Shown: positions 35,394-44,597, counted from the first letter of the stretch. The stretch is 64,000 bases of DNA from Desmonostoc muscorum LEGE 12446 (GCF_015207005.2 NZ_JADEXS020000001.1:4464001-4528000), one strand, 5' to 3'. Program-made: numbers and translations. The notes: generated by a model not told the origin, from the letters alone.

Positions 35394-35778
35394 TCAACTC
35401 AACGAAGCAACTATTGATATGATGCGGCACCGAGCATCTATTGAAAATGGCATAATGGACTTTTTATTTATTTCCATGCTCCAGCATTTTAAAGAATATG
35501 GTTACGATAGCTTTAATTTCGGTCTTTCTGCTTTGGCTGGAGTTGGAGATAATCCAGAATCACGGCGTTTAGAAAAAGTATTGCACTATCTTTACGAGCA
35601 TTTAAATCGCTTCTACAACTTCCAGGGATTACACGCCTACAAAGAGAAGTTCCACCCCCGTTGGGAAGCGCGCTACTTAGTTTACCCCAGTTTAGCAGCC
35701 TTACCCGATGTAGTTGTAGCATTGATTCGCGCTGATTCCGGCGATCGCCTCTTCGATTATTTTAAACCCGGAGCCTAA
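35394..35778 (+). pseudogene. DUF2156/MprF-type aminoacyl-transferase, 3' part after the IS
   Basis: The continuation reads QLNEATIDMMRHRASIENGI and contains the conserved end of the DUF2156 domain: FGLSALAGVGD, LYEHLNRFYNFQGLHAYKEK and FHPRWEARYLVYP. A free start at ATG 35419 would give only 119 aa without the tRNA- and lipid-binding parts, so no activity is expected. Together with 32950-34235 it makes the full protein when the IS is removed. Confidence 0.9.
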
Positions 35779-36020
35779 GCAGGGCAATGTCTACGATGGT
35801 CTAGACCTACCCAACTTGACATTTATATAATACAAGTGTACTATATAAATATGGATACCCGCCATTGCTAAATTCCACCATAAATATTTCCAAACTCTTT
35901 TACAAAAGAGTGAAAACTCAATCTTTCTCTCTGCGGCTCTGCGTCTCTGCGTGAAATTTTCATACTTTTCAATTTTCCACGGTTCAGCAGCTTCTTGACC
36001 TTTATATAGAAGGTGGAAAT

Positions 36021-37412
36021 ATGACAACTAATAAAACAACTATTGTAGAACTAATCGAAATTTTTGCACAATATTGCAATCATATCATCGTCAACATCAA
36101 GCACCTGCAAGAACATTATCAAAGAACAAGTATCAAGCGTGTAAAAGGTGTGAGAGATGAAAACGGAGAACTGCTCCAGCCTTGGTTGCAAACAGAAAAT
36201 ATAGACAATGCTGAGTATGTTAGTATGGGCGAATTTCACTTTAATCGCAATACCGCTACCATCAACATGCTGATTAAACGCAAAGTCAAACTTGCCAAAT
36301 TAGCAGACCAAACCCCCACTCTTGAAGTAGCAGGTTTGCTAGTCAATGACCTCAATAGCTTTAACAATTACACCATTGTTAGTGACGGCAAAATCAACGT
36401 CAAATCCTTACAAGTCAAAATTAGTAGTAAAAAAGCTTTTGACTTGCTTAAAGAAAAAGGTGTGTTGGATGCCAAAGATTTTGACTTTCGTGCTGAATAT
36501 ACCATCCAGCTAGATAACTTGCCGCTTGTAGCTGCTGATAGTCATTACAGCAGCATTGATGGACTATTCAATCAACTCGCAGAAATTAAAGTACTTATTA
36601 GTATTATTTCTGCTCATTTGAAAAAGGAGTCAGATGTATTTGTACCAGAACAAGTAGATGAATTTAAAAAGCACTATTTATCCAAGAATATTTACATCAA
36701 CTTCCCAACAACTAATGAATACGCAGATATCCATGAAGCTCTAGTTAATGGAACTCTGGAATCAAGATTGAGCTATAAAATTGATATTGGCAGTCAAGAT
36801 ATTCTCAACTTTAGCAAGTTACCTTCTGCTAACAAATTTCTCAACAGAATGTATCGTCTTTATGATAAAGATACTGGAGAAATTATCACCAAGGCGAGTT
36901 TTGAGATGGCGTTTAATGAGAATCTTGCTGTTAGGGAGAAGCTACTGTCATCACGCACCAAAATTACAAAAGTTGACGAGTTAATGAAACCAATTTTTGA
37001 TGATTTTCTTGGGCTTGAGCAAAATGGCGTAGTTGTAGATATTCTCACGAAAGTTGATGCTGATAGTTTGGCACAGTTATTGCAGGATAAACAAGCTGGT
37101 AAGCAAATCAATAAAGAAGAAATGGTTACTGCATTAACCCTTGCAAATGCCAAGTTAGAGCAATATGCAGAAAAAATTTACCAAGACAAGATTTCTCCCT
37201 TGGTATTTTATATTGGTTGTACCGGAGTATTGCCAGAAGAAATGCAAGCAAAAGCCATGACTGCCCAAGAAGCTGCTACCAAATATCCAAATTTGCAATT
37301 TTCTAAAAATGAGCAGCAAGGTACTTTTTTTGCAGTTGGTGATAGTATTATCAGCATCTATGCAAAAACTGAATATTACAGCAAAAACTTGGCTATCCTA
37401 AATCATTCGTAA
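36021..37412 (+). CDS. unknown 463-aa soluble protein
   Basis: No family is recognised. The protein is soluble, has no signal peptide and is mixed alpha/beta: an N-terminal helical part (IVELIEIFAQYCNHIIVNIK), a central region with paired strands, and a helical C-terminal half (KVDADSLAQLLQDKQAGKQI) ending in a strand-rich piece. GGTGGAAAT stands just before the ATG as a weak ribosome site. The 242-bp upstream region is AT-rich and the gene has its own terminator, so it is monocistronic. It stands downstream of the interrupted synthase but need not be related to it. HIP1 sites are absent from the coding region, which may hint at foreign origin. Confidence 0.65.
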   Translation: MTTNKTTIVELIEIFAQYCNHIIVNIKHLQEHYQRTSIKRVKGVRDENGELLQPWLQTENIDNAEYVSMGEFHFNRNTATINMLIKRKVKLAKLADQTPTLEVAGLLVNDLNSFNNYTIVSDGKINVKSLQVKISSKKAFDLLKEKGVLDAKDFDFRAEYTIQLDNLPLVAADSHYSSIDGLFNQLAEIKVLISIISAHLKKESDVFVPEQVDEFKKHYLSKNIYINFPTTNEYADIHEALVNGTLESRLSYKIDIGSQDILNFSKLPSANKFLNRMYRLYDKDTGEIITKASFEMAFNENLAVREKLLSSRTKITKVDELMKPIFDDFLGLEQNGVVVDILTKVDADSLAQLLQDKQAGKQINKEEMVTALTLANAKLEQYAEKIYQDKISPLVFYIGCTGVLPEEMQAKAMTAQEAATKYPNLQFSKNEQQGTFFAVGDSIISIYAKTEYYSKNLAILNHS

Positions 37413-37418
37413 ATAACA

Positions 37419-37451
37419 AGAACCCCTACTTCTCAAAGAAATCGGGGTTCT
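37419..37451 (+). terminator. intrinsic-type hairpin after the unknown 463-aa gene
   Basis: The arms agaacccc (37419-37426) and ggggttct (37444-37451) pair, with an inner ttct/agaa stem. It lies a few bases after the stop codon at 37412. No strong T-run follows. Confidence 0.75.
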
Positions 37452-37454
37452 GTC

Positions 37455-37586
37455 AATACTGTTCGGTTAAGACAAGAGACGCGATGAATCGCCGTCTCTA
37501 CAATAATCAATCTTTTGTCTTGACGGCGATTTATCGCGTCTTTGGAATTTAGAATTTTAATCAAAAAACCTTAACCGAACCGTATT
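37455..37586. repeat. 132-bp MITE-like element
   Basis: Ends aatactgttcggttaag and its near-complement cttaaccgaaccgtatt match those of 30594-30711. Inside are two gacgcgat/atcgcgtc-type palindromes in opposite orientation. Confidence 0.8.
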
Positions 37587-37614
37587 AGGGGTTCTGTGGC
37601 TTTCAAGTATTGGG

Positions 37615-38238
37615 CTAAAAACTTAATGACTCTACCCCAAGTGCTGAGCGGATAACTAAATCAGCAATGGTACTAAGTCCCGTCCCAAATTCGGGAATTA
37701 TAAATAGAAGCATCATTGCAAAGAGTCCGAATTGGGTATTTTCTAATGCCTTTAACTTAGGGAAAATTTCACTGAAGACATGAAAGCCATCAAGTGGTGG
37801 AATTGGCAAGAGATTAAACAGAAATAAAATCAAATTGATTCGAGCCGCTAGGTAAAGAAATTCGACACTGAAGAGTCCTGGAAGGCTGAAGTTAGCAATA
37901 AGTTTAAGCACTGCAATAAATAGAATGCCTAAAGTCAGATTTGATAATGGCCCAGCTGCGGATACCAAAATATTGCCTAGCTTGGGAGAGCGGAATTTAG
38001 AAGGGTTGACGGGCATTTGTCCCCAGGCTATACCCATGAGACAGAGAAAGATGATTGATTCTTTGCCCATGTGAACTACAGGATTAAGGGTGAGATGACC
38101 AGTTTTTTGTGGAGTGTTATCTCCCTGACTCATAGCAGCCCAGCCGTGAGCAAGTTCATGCAAAGTGATGGAAAATATGACAATTATAATGATTCTGAAA
38201 AAATAAATCGGCTCTGTGAATAGTGTTTCAATAAACAT
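37615..38238 (-). CDS. site-2-protease-like M50 membrane metalloprotease
   Basis: The 207-aa protein has about five membrane helices. The zinc motif HELAH (residues 27-31) lies in the first helix, and the third ligand region NLLPIPPLDG (142-151, Asp150) in a later helix. The N-P-V-V-H-M segment after TLNP is also typical of this subgroup. Site-2 proteases cut transmembrane segments, often releasing regulators such as anti-sigma factors. This is the small type with no PDZ domain. The substrate is unknown. Confidence 0.9.
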   Translation of the reverse strand: MFIETLFTEPIYFFRIIIIVIFSITLHELAHGWAAMSQGDNTPQKTGHLTLNPVVHMGKESIIFLCLMGIAWGQMPVNPSKFRSPKLGNILVSAAGPLSNLTLGILFIAVLKLIANFSLPGLFSVEFLYLAARINLILFLFNLLPIPPLDGFHVFSEIFPKLKALENTQFGLFAMMLLFIIPEFGTGLSTIADLVIRSALGVESLSF

Positions 38239-39061
38239 ATATTCTGTTTAGTGGTACGGTAGAAGCTGAAATTCGGGCTTTTTGAGGGCTAAGTTAAAGG
38301 GTGCATCTCACTTTTGTAGATATAAACTGATCTACAAGCTGAGATTGATGCTTTTCGCATTTTTTACCAAATATTTTTGCGAAACTAAAATGCTGTCGAT
38401 TAGTTGATATGAGCGATCGCCAACCCAAACGCGATGTTATAGCAAGGGACTGGGGACTGGGTACTGGGGACTGGGTGAAAAGTCTTTTTATGTCTAGGTT
38501 TTATCATCTGTTAATGTCCTAACCATCTTGGCTGTTGCTATAAAATCAACTTCTGTTGCCTTAACGATCAAAATTTTCATTTATCTTAAACGCGCAACTT
38601 TTGTATCATGATTTACTAATATTTGGTAATATTTACTTGTACGATCATAAGCTGTTGATAATTAATGTTATTAAATTAACTACGTAATAAGCCCCAGTAA
38701 GTTTTGGTATATTTTTAATTTAAAAATAACTTAGTTGTATTGTGACCAATAGCTGGCATAATCTAGAAAAACTATTTTCTAGCATTTATTTGTGTTTGTA
38801 TCCTGGTAATTAGTACGTAAATAATTTTAAATATTTTGTGTAGAAGTCATAATTCAGACTCATGGCGTTAACTCCTGAACTCTTTGTTGATCGGATGTTA
38901 CAGGTGAGAGAAGATTTCATTTATCAATTTACTTAGTTATTTCTATACGTAAAGTTAAATATTATTTACTAAATAATTTAAAAATTAATACAGTATTATA
39001 CAGCATAATAACGGCTTCTTGGTATTATTTTGATGCACTAACGCAGTGACGATAAACAACA
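38239..39061. other. 823-bp gene-free stretch before the symporter genes
   Basis: Holds a small G-rich repeat (ggggactgggtactggggac, about 38452-38473) and one HIP1 octamer; the rest is AT-rich. A short frame from ATG 38861 (24 codons) is unsupported. It must contain the symporter promoter; no element was resolved. Confidence 0.5.
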
Positions 39062-39343
39062 ATGGATGAAGATCAACGCCGTTCTTATTGGCGTGCTAAT
39101 ACTGCTTTAATTCGTAATCTTTTAATTGTCTGGGCATTGGTTTCCCTCGTTTTCAGTATTTTGTTGGTTCAACCTTTGAATGCGATACGGTTTTTTGGCG
39201 TACCCTTTGGGTTTTGGATGGCGCAGCAAGGATCAATCCTGACATTTGTGGCATTGATTTTCATTTATGCGTTCCAAATGGACAAGCTAGACCGCAAATA
39301 TAATCCCAGCAAGCAAAACGACGAATACAATCTCAGGAAGTGA
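39062..39343 (+). CDS. DUF4212 small subunit of a sodium/solute symporter
   Basis: A 93-aa protein with two membrane helices (about 21-43 and 58-80) and charged ends, starting MDEDQRRSYWRANTALIRNL. DUF4212 proteins are the small partner encoded before a large SSS-family symporter, and that gene follows nine bases later. The role of the small subunit is thought to be assembly or control of the transporter. Confidence 0.88.
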   Translation: MDEDQRRSYWRANTALIRNLLIVWALVSLVFSILLVQPLNAIRFFGVPFGFWMAQQGSILTFVALIFIYAFQMDKLDRKYNPSKQNDEYNLRK

Positions 39344-39352
39344 GGAAAAACT

Positions 39353-41008
39353 GTGTCAGTTGAAATTTGGACTATTGTTATAGTTGGACTTTCGTTTGTC
39401 GCCTACGTTTATATTGGTTGGCAATCACGAGTCGAAAATACTAAAGATTTCTTCATAGCAGGTCAGGGGATACCCTCAATTGCTAATGGTGCGGCCACCG
39501 CCGCTGATTGGATGTCCGCAGCTTCGTTTATTTCAATGGCGGGGCTGATTTCTTTTTTGGGCTACGACGGTTCTATTTTTTTAATGGGGTGGACTGGTGG
39601 CTATGTATTGCTGGCATTATTGCTGGCTCCCTACCTGCGGAAATTTGGTAAGTATACAGTGCCAGATTTCGTAGGCGATCGCTACTACTCTAATATCGCT
39701 CGTTTGGTGGCTGTAGTTGCAGCTATTTTCATTTCTCTCACCTACGTTGCTGGACAAATGCGGGGCGTAGGCATTGTTTTTAGCCGCTTCCTCCAAGTAG
39801 ATATTAATACAGGCGTAATCATCGGTATGGTGATTGTCGGCTTTTTCTCAGTGTTGGGCGGCATGAAAGGCATCACCTGGACACAAGTAGCACAGTACGG
39901 TGTATTGATTGTCGCTTACTTAATTCCAGCGATCGCCATTGCTTGGTTTCTCACAGGTAATCCCATTCCCCAACTAGCATTTACTTTCAGTAATGTTGCT
40001 GACAAACTCAATCAAATCCAGCTTGACCTGGGATTTAAGCAGTATACTGAGCCATTTGTCAACAAGTCCATGATAGATGTGCTGTTTACCACTATCGCCT
40101 TGATGGTAGGTACAGCTGGTTTGCCTCATATTATAGTGCGGTTCTATACAGTACCGAGTGTACGTGCAGCCCGTTTTTCCGCTGGTTGGGCACTGTTATT
40201 TATTGCCATTCTTTATACAACCGCTCCCGCCCTCTCCATGTTTGCCCGCTATAACCTGATTGATTCCCTGCACAATAAAACCGTTACAGAAGTGCAGCAG
40301 CTAGACTGGGCGACGAAGTGGGAAAAAACGAAATTGCTAAGCTTTGAAGACAAAAATAAAGATGGGCGTTTCCAGTTGACTCCCAAGAAAGACACCAATG
40401 AAATTAACATTGACCGAGACATCATTGTGCTTTCCACCCCAGAAGTCGCTAACCTTCCTCCTTGGGTAATTGGTTTAGTCGCAGCTGGTGGGTTGGCTGC
40501 TGCGTTGTCCACAGCATCGGGTTTATTACTGGTAATTTCCAGTTCCATCGCCCATGATATCTACTACCGCATAGTAGATTCCACAGCCTCAGAACAAAAA
40601 CGGGTGTTTGTTGGACGCATCATGGTGGGTTTTTCCCTGGTTCTCGCCGGATATTTTGGGGTGAATCCGCCGGGATTTGTGAGTGAGGTAGTAGCCTTTG
40701 CCTTTGGTTTAGCTGCTGCTAGCTTCTTTCCAGTGATATTCCTGGGGATTTTCGACAAACGCACCAATTCAGAAGGTGCGATCGCTGGGATGTTGACGGG
40801 ATTAATTTTTACCATCATTTACATTGTCGGCGTCAAATTTGGCGGCGTACAACCCTGGTTTTTTGGTGTTTCCCCAGAAGGAATCGGTACTTTGGGCATG
40901 ATTATCAACTTCATAGTTACCCTCGTGGTTTCTCGCCTAACACCACCACCGCCAGCAGAAATTCAAGCCCTAGTAGAAGATCTGCGTACACCGATTATTG
41001 AAGAATAG
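39353..41008 (+). CDS. sodium:solute symporter (SSS family, acetate/ActP-like)
   Basis: A 551-aa protein with about 13 membrane helices of the LeuT-fold SSS family. The N-terminal block DFFIAGQGIPSIANGAATAA (residues 33-52) and the sodium-site region SAASFISMAGLISFLGYDG are characteristic of the acetate/pyruvate-type VC_2705 subgroup paired with DUF4212. A cytoplasmic loop of about 80 residues (about 305-370) is charged and rich in Lys/Asp. GTG start with GAGGA upstream. It imports a small organic acid with sodium; which acid is unknown. Confidence 0.9.
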   Translation: MSVEIWTIVIVGLSFVAYVYIGWQSRVENTKDFFIAGQGIPSIANGAATAADWMSAASFISMAGLISFLGYDGSIFLMGWTGGYVLLALLLAPYLRKFGKYTVPDFVGDRYYSNIARLVAVVAAIFISLTYVAGQMRGVGIVFSRFLQVDINTGVIIGMVIVGFFSVLGGMKGITWTQVAQYGVLIVAYLIPAIAIAWFLTGNPIPQLAFTFSNVADKLNQIQLDLGFKQYTEPFVNKSMIDVLFTTIALMVGTAGLPHIIVRFYTVPSVRAARFSAGWALLFIAILYTTAPALSMFARYNLIDSLHNKTVTEVQQLDWATKWEKTKLLSFEDKNKDGRFQLTPKKDTNEINIDRDIIVLSTPEVANLPPWVIGLVAAGGLAAALSTASGLLLVISSSIAHDIYYRIVDSTASEQKRVFVGRIMVGFSLVLAGYFGVNPPGFVSEVVAFAFGLAAASFFPVIFLGIFDKRTNSEGAIAGMLTGLIFTIIYIVGVKFGGVQPWFFGVSPEGIGTLGMIINFIVTLVVSRLTPPPPAEIQALVEDLRTPIIEE

Positions 41009-41114
41009 GGCATGGGGAAGAGGCAGAGGGGCAGAGGGGCAGAGGGGAAAGAATGCAGCAACTTGTTCTCATCTCCTTCATCTTGCCCAGTCCCCAATCC
41101 CCAATCCCCAATCC

Positions 41115-41957
41115 CTACTGCCCAAGTTCTTTGATATTTTTCGTCACTTGTTGGTATAAATCATTGTTACCTTGAGTTTGAAAGATGTTTGCTGCTTGTT
41201 CCAAGTCCTTAAGTGCGCCCTCCTTGTCTCCATTTTTGGCGCGGGCATTTCCTCGATTATTGTAGGCAGGGGCAAAGTTAGGATTGAGGCGAATCGCTTC
41301 ATTGTAATCTGCGATCGCTCCCTGGGGATCTCCATTGGCAGTACGGGCATTTCCCCGGTTATTGTAGGCGATGGCATATTTGGGGTTAAGGGTGATGGCT
41401 TGGTCAAAATCATCTAGCCCCCTGTTTTGTTCTCCTAATGAGGCGCGGGCATTACCCCGGTTATTGTAAGCTTCGGCATAGTTGGGATTCAGGCGAATCG
41501 CTTCAGTGTAATCTTTAATTGCTTCTCGGTTATTTCCGAGTGAGGCGCGGGCATTTCCTCGGTTATTGTAGGCTTCGGCATTGTTAGGATTGATACGGAG
41601 CGCTTGATTATAATCTGCGATCGCTTTTTCCTTGTCTCCCAAATCAAAGTAAGCTAACCCCCGGCCGTTGTAAGCAGCGACATATTGGGAATTTTCATTA
41701 ATTGCTTTACCATAGGAAGCGATCGCCGCTTGCAAATCGCCGTTAACATGCTGATTTTTTCCCTGAACATAGAATGCCTCAGCTTTATTTCTGATAGCTG
41801 AACGACGGGTAGGGGGACTAACTCCGACTTCTGTCACCAATACATTGTCATTTCTACTGCAAGAAACAATACTAATTGCTGTCAATGTAGTAAAAATAGC
41901 TATGGTAAATACTTTATTTACCTTTGTTAGTTTTTGCCTAAATAAACGCCGTATCAT
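41115..41957 (-). CDS. TPR lipoprotein
   Basis: A 280-aa protein with a lipoprotein signal (SIVSC, Cys33) and about six consecutive TPRs (residues 55-270) of the form AYNNRGNARxxLGxxxxAIxD. Several units share near-identical stretches in DNA (for example the Arg-Gly-Asn repeats), which suggests internal duplication. It would sit in the periplasm, anchored to a membrane, as an adaptor for protein complexes. No enzyme domain. Confidence 0.85.
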   Translation of the reverse strand: MIRRLFRQKLTKVNKVFTIAIFTTLTAISIVSCSRNDNVLVTEVGVSPPTRRSAIRNKAEAFYVQGKNQHVNGDLQAAIASYGKAINENSQYVAAYNGRGLAYFDLGDKEKAIADYNQALRINPNNAEAYNNRGNARASLGNNREAIKDYTEAIRLNPNYAEAYNNRGNARASLGEQNRGLDDFDQAITLNPKYAIAYNNRGNARTANGDPQGAIADYNEAIRLNPNFAPAYNNRGNARAKNGDKEGALKDLEQAANIFQTQGNNDLYQQVTKNIKELGQ

Positions 41958-42395
41958 AAGTTAAGATAAACTGCCTTAAAGAATTCAGAATTCAGAATTC
42001 AGAAGTCAGAAGTCACAACAAAAAAATCTGGTGCCTGACGCCTTCATTCTTTCTTGAGAACATCTGAAATAAATTAGTCCCAAAATCTAGATTTTAATTC
42101 TTTAGCAGAATAATTATTCTAACTTTTGATACAGCTTTCAAAAAATTTTGTTAATTGACCGTGCCAATTTTAGATTTTACATTTTAGATTAAAAATTATT
42201 TCGCTACTCTTGCAAAGAAGCAAGCTACATGCGCCGTTTCTATTGGGCGAAACAAATCCTTTCAGCCAAAATTTAAAATCATCAAGCCCTGTGCCCTTGT
42301 CAATTTAATCACTCTGCTAACGCTGCGATCGTGCATAAAATAGCAGCAAAGGCAATGTAAACTCAAAATGGCATCAAAAATAAACTCAATTCTTA
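41958..42395. other. 438-bp gene-free stretch
   Basis: The tandem gaattcagaattcag-type repeat (41978-42015) is in the first part; the rest is AT-rich with nothing recognisable apart from the promoter region of the DUF4365 pair. Confidence 0.5.
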
Positions 42396-42893
42396 GTGGA
42401 CATCAACCAACAGAAAGAACAATTTAGCAACGCATATCTCCAAGCCATCACCAGTGTTGCAGGTTATTCTCTCTACAAGCCAGCCGTAGACGACGATAGC
42501 GTAGACTGGGGAATTGCAGCTACAGGTATTATGGGACGCATCCGTGCGCCTCGCTTGGAATTACAGCTAAAATCAACATCAAGGGATGTCCTCAACGATA
42601 ACGCTATCCGCTACCCTCTCAAATTAAAAAACTACAATGATTTACGAATGGTTGACTTTGCCGTTCCTAGAATCTTAATTGTAGTTTTACTTCCCGATAA
42701 CTTAGGCGAGTGGGTGCAACAATCAGAACAAGAACTTTGTATGAGGTATTGTAGCTATTGGTTATCGCTGCGATTCATGCCAGAAACACAAAATATATCG
42801 ACTGTAACTGTCACCATACCAAGAAATAATCAATTTACAGTCGCTTCTCTTGAGTCAATTATGCAAGGTATCGGTCAAGGAGTACAACCATGA
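42396..42893 (+). CDS. DUF4365 protein (PD-(D/E)XK nuclease-like)
   Basis: From GTG 42396 the protein is 165 aa. The DUF4365 core is visible as D37-W-G (VDWGI) and the E55-L-Q57-L-K59 strand in LELQLKSTS, a PD-(D/E)XK-like active-site layout (Asp, Glu/Gln, Lys). The C-terminal half has PRILIVVLLPD and a Trp-rich WLSLR segment, as in this family. DUF4365 proteins are often found beside defence or mobile genes, though experimental roles are few. Its stop overlaps the start of the next gene by four bases (ATGA), so the two are translated together. Confidence 0.8.
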   Translation: MDINQQKEQFSNAYLQAITSVAGYSLYKPAVDDDSVDWGIAATGIMGRIRAPRLELQLKSTSRDVLNDNAIRYPLKLKNYNDLRMVDFAVPRILIVVLLPDNLGEWVQQSEQELCMRYCSYWLSLRFMPETQNISTVTVTIPRNNQFTVASLESIMQGIGQGVQP

Positions 42894-43426
42894 AAGTTAC
42901 AGTGCAAGATGCGGAAATTATCAAAAATATAGAACCACAACAACTCAGAGAGTATTTGCAATCTCACGGTTGGCAGGAAAAACGACCATTTCTTGATAAT
43001 GCGACAATCTGGCACAAGAAAGCAGAAGAAGGAAAATTTGAAATCTTACTACCAAGCAGAAAAGATTTAGGTGATTATCTTCCGAGAATTCGTGAACTTA
43101 TTGAAACAATAGCAGACTCAGAAAATTTTTCTTACCTCGAAATATTAAGTGAATTTATTAGAAATTATCCTCATCTCAAAATTCAAGGCTTTGTCACGCA
43201 ACTTGCAACTCCTAACACAAATCAATTAAGTGGTGAAGTTACCATTGTTTGTACAGTATTTGATAAATTACGCAAAATCAAAACTAAACTTATCGGTTAT
43301 GATTATATTTTGGCAATAAAGTCTTATCAAGAACGCTTACCTGTAAGATGTACGGGTGATTTAGTTAAAAGAAATAAAATTTTTATTTTGGAAAATCCAC
43401 GAGAGTTTCAAATTGAGAATATTTGA
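42890..43426 (+). CDS. unknown protein coupled to the DUF4365 gene
   Basis: A 178-aa soluble protein, starting in the ATGA overlap with the DUF4365 gene. No family is recognised. The N-terminal part (LREYLQSHGWQE ... ATIWHK) looks like a small alpha/beta domain and is followed by FEILLPSRKDLGDYLPRIRE and a strand-rich C-terminal half. The tight coupling suggests that it works with, or neutralises, the DUF4365 protein: a possible two-gene nuclease/partner module. This is inference. Confidence 0.7.
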   Translation: MKVTVQDAEIIKNIEPQQLREYLQSHGWQEKRPFLDNATIWHKKAEEGKFEILLPSRKDLGDYLPRIRELIETIADSENFSYLEILSEFIRNYPHLKIQGFVTQLATPNTNQLSGEVTIVCTVFDKLRKIKTKLIGYDYILAIKSYQERLPVRCTGDLVKRNKIFILENPREFQIENI

Positions 43427-43524
43427 ATATAGCAGTTTGCAATTGCGTGGAGTACAGACAATTCGTAGGGGCACAACATGTTGTGCCCATACCGTGTATC
43501 TCATTTAAATGAAAATCGCTATAT
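43427..43524. repeat. dispersed palindromic element, full copy
   Basis: Outer arms atatagcagtttgc and the complement of gaaaatcgctatat are imperfectly inverted. The centre is cgtaggggcacaacatg-ttgtgcccat. Same family as 15808 and 23521. Confidence 0.75.
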
Positions 43525-43676
43525 TCTTGAAGAAGAATACAAAATTCAGAATCAATCTAGGATTCTTAAGACGTAGGTTGGTTTCGTGTTCCTCAACCTA
43601 ACCTACAAATTTTGTTGCAACTTTGTAGAGACGGCGATTTATCGCGTCTCTCTTAATCATGGATTTATCGCGTCTC

Positions 43677-44597
43677 TTAATCATTCTCCGTTTCAGTATC
43701 TTGAGTTTTAGCACTTAACCGCCAAGCGGTGCTTTTATCAATATCTACAGACAATTGTTCTAGATTTTGCCCCAAATCCTTTTGAAGTTTCTGAGTTAGT
43801 GTAATGGGAAAATCTAAATTAATACCTTGGGTTTGTGCTAAATTTGCGAGTTCTGTAAACATAGTTTTGATTGTGGTACGCTCATAACTACTCAGCTTGT
43901 AATCAGCAGTTTCAGATATATTTTGGGCTTGCATAGCTTTTTTAATCCGTTCTTGTAAATGCTCAAATTCGGAATTTAATAACTTACATTGCTGCTCAAG
44001 TTGCGAGTATCTAGCACTGAGTATTCTTAAATCTTCCGTTGTGGGGTCTGGGTTAGTTTGAGTTTGTAATTCTAACAAATTCGAGTGGATTTGAGCCAGA
44101 TAAATACAATCTAGGTAAGCATACTCTATTTGTTCTTCAGTGAGGGGACGTTTTCCCCAATCGCTTTGTTGTTCTTGTTTGTCGATATTGTTAAAACTAC
44201 AAAGTGCAGTAGCTAAAGTTTTGAGTTGATAATTTGGTAATGGCAAGAGATAATAGGGAATTTTCTTAGCAATTTCTAAAGTGCAAGTAATATTTTTGGC
44301 TTTTTTATTACCGAGAAGTTTTAGATCGTAACTGGCATTATGAAAAACTTTTTCAATAGTAGAATTTAACATGATTTCTTCAATAAATTCAGCTATAATA
44401 TCAGGCTGATCTAGGACATCTAAAAGATAAACGCGATCGCCACTCATATCATAAGGATCATCCAACACCTGAATCAGCGACAGCCTGGGATTACGGCTTT
44501 TATAGTCAGCTACTTCTGTATCTATCCACAGCGTTTTAGCATGAGTATATTCAGCGACAATGGGGCGAATTTCGCGGGCGGAAGTAAGGTAGGGCAT
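43677..44597 (-). CDS. RNase D-like DEDDy 3'-5' exonuclease
   Basis: The DEDDy exonuclease domain covers about residues 15-180: Asp26 and Glu28 in WIDTEVADY, Asp91 in HNASYDLKLL, and the Tyr159/Asp163 pair in YAYLDCIYLAQ. These are the metal-binding and catalytic residues of the RNase D family, which trims 3' ends of small structured RNAs. The C-terminal 120 residues are coiled-coil-like and lack a clear HRDC domain, unlike the E. coli enzyme. Lying in an unrelated neighbourhood, it appears to be monocistronic. Confidence 0.88.
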   Translation of the reverse strand: MPYLTSAREIRPIVAEYTHAKTLWIDTEVADYKSRNPRLSLIQVLDDPYDMSGDRVYLLDVLDQPDIIAEFIEEIMLNSTIEKVFHNASYDLKLLGNKKAKNITCTLEIAKKIPYYLLPLPNYQLKTLATALCSFNNIDKQEQQSDWGKRPLTEEQIEYAYLDCIYLAQIHSNLLELQTQTNPDPTTEDLRILSARYSQLEQQCKLLNSEFEHLQERIKKAMQAQNISETADYKLSSYERTTIKTMFTELANLAQTQGINLDFPITLTQKLQKDLGQNLEQLSVDIDKSTAWRLSAKTQDTETEND

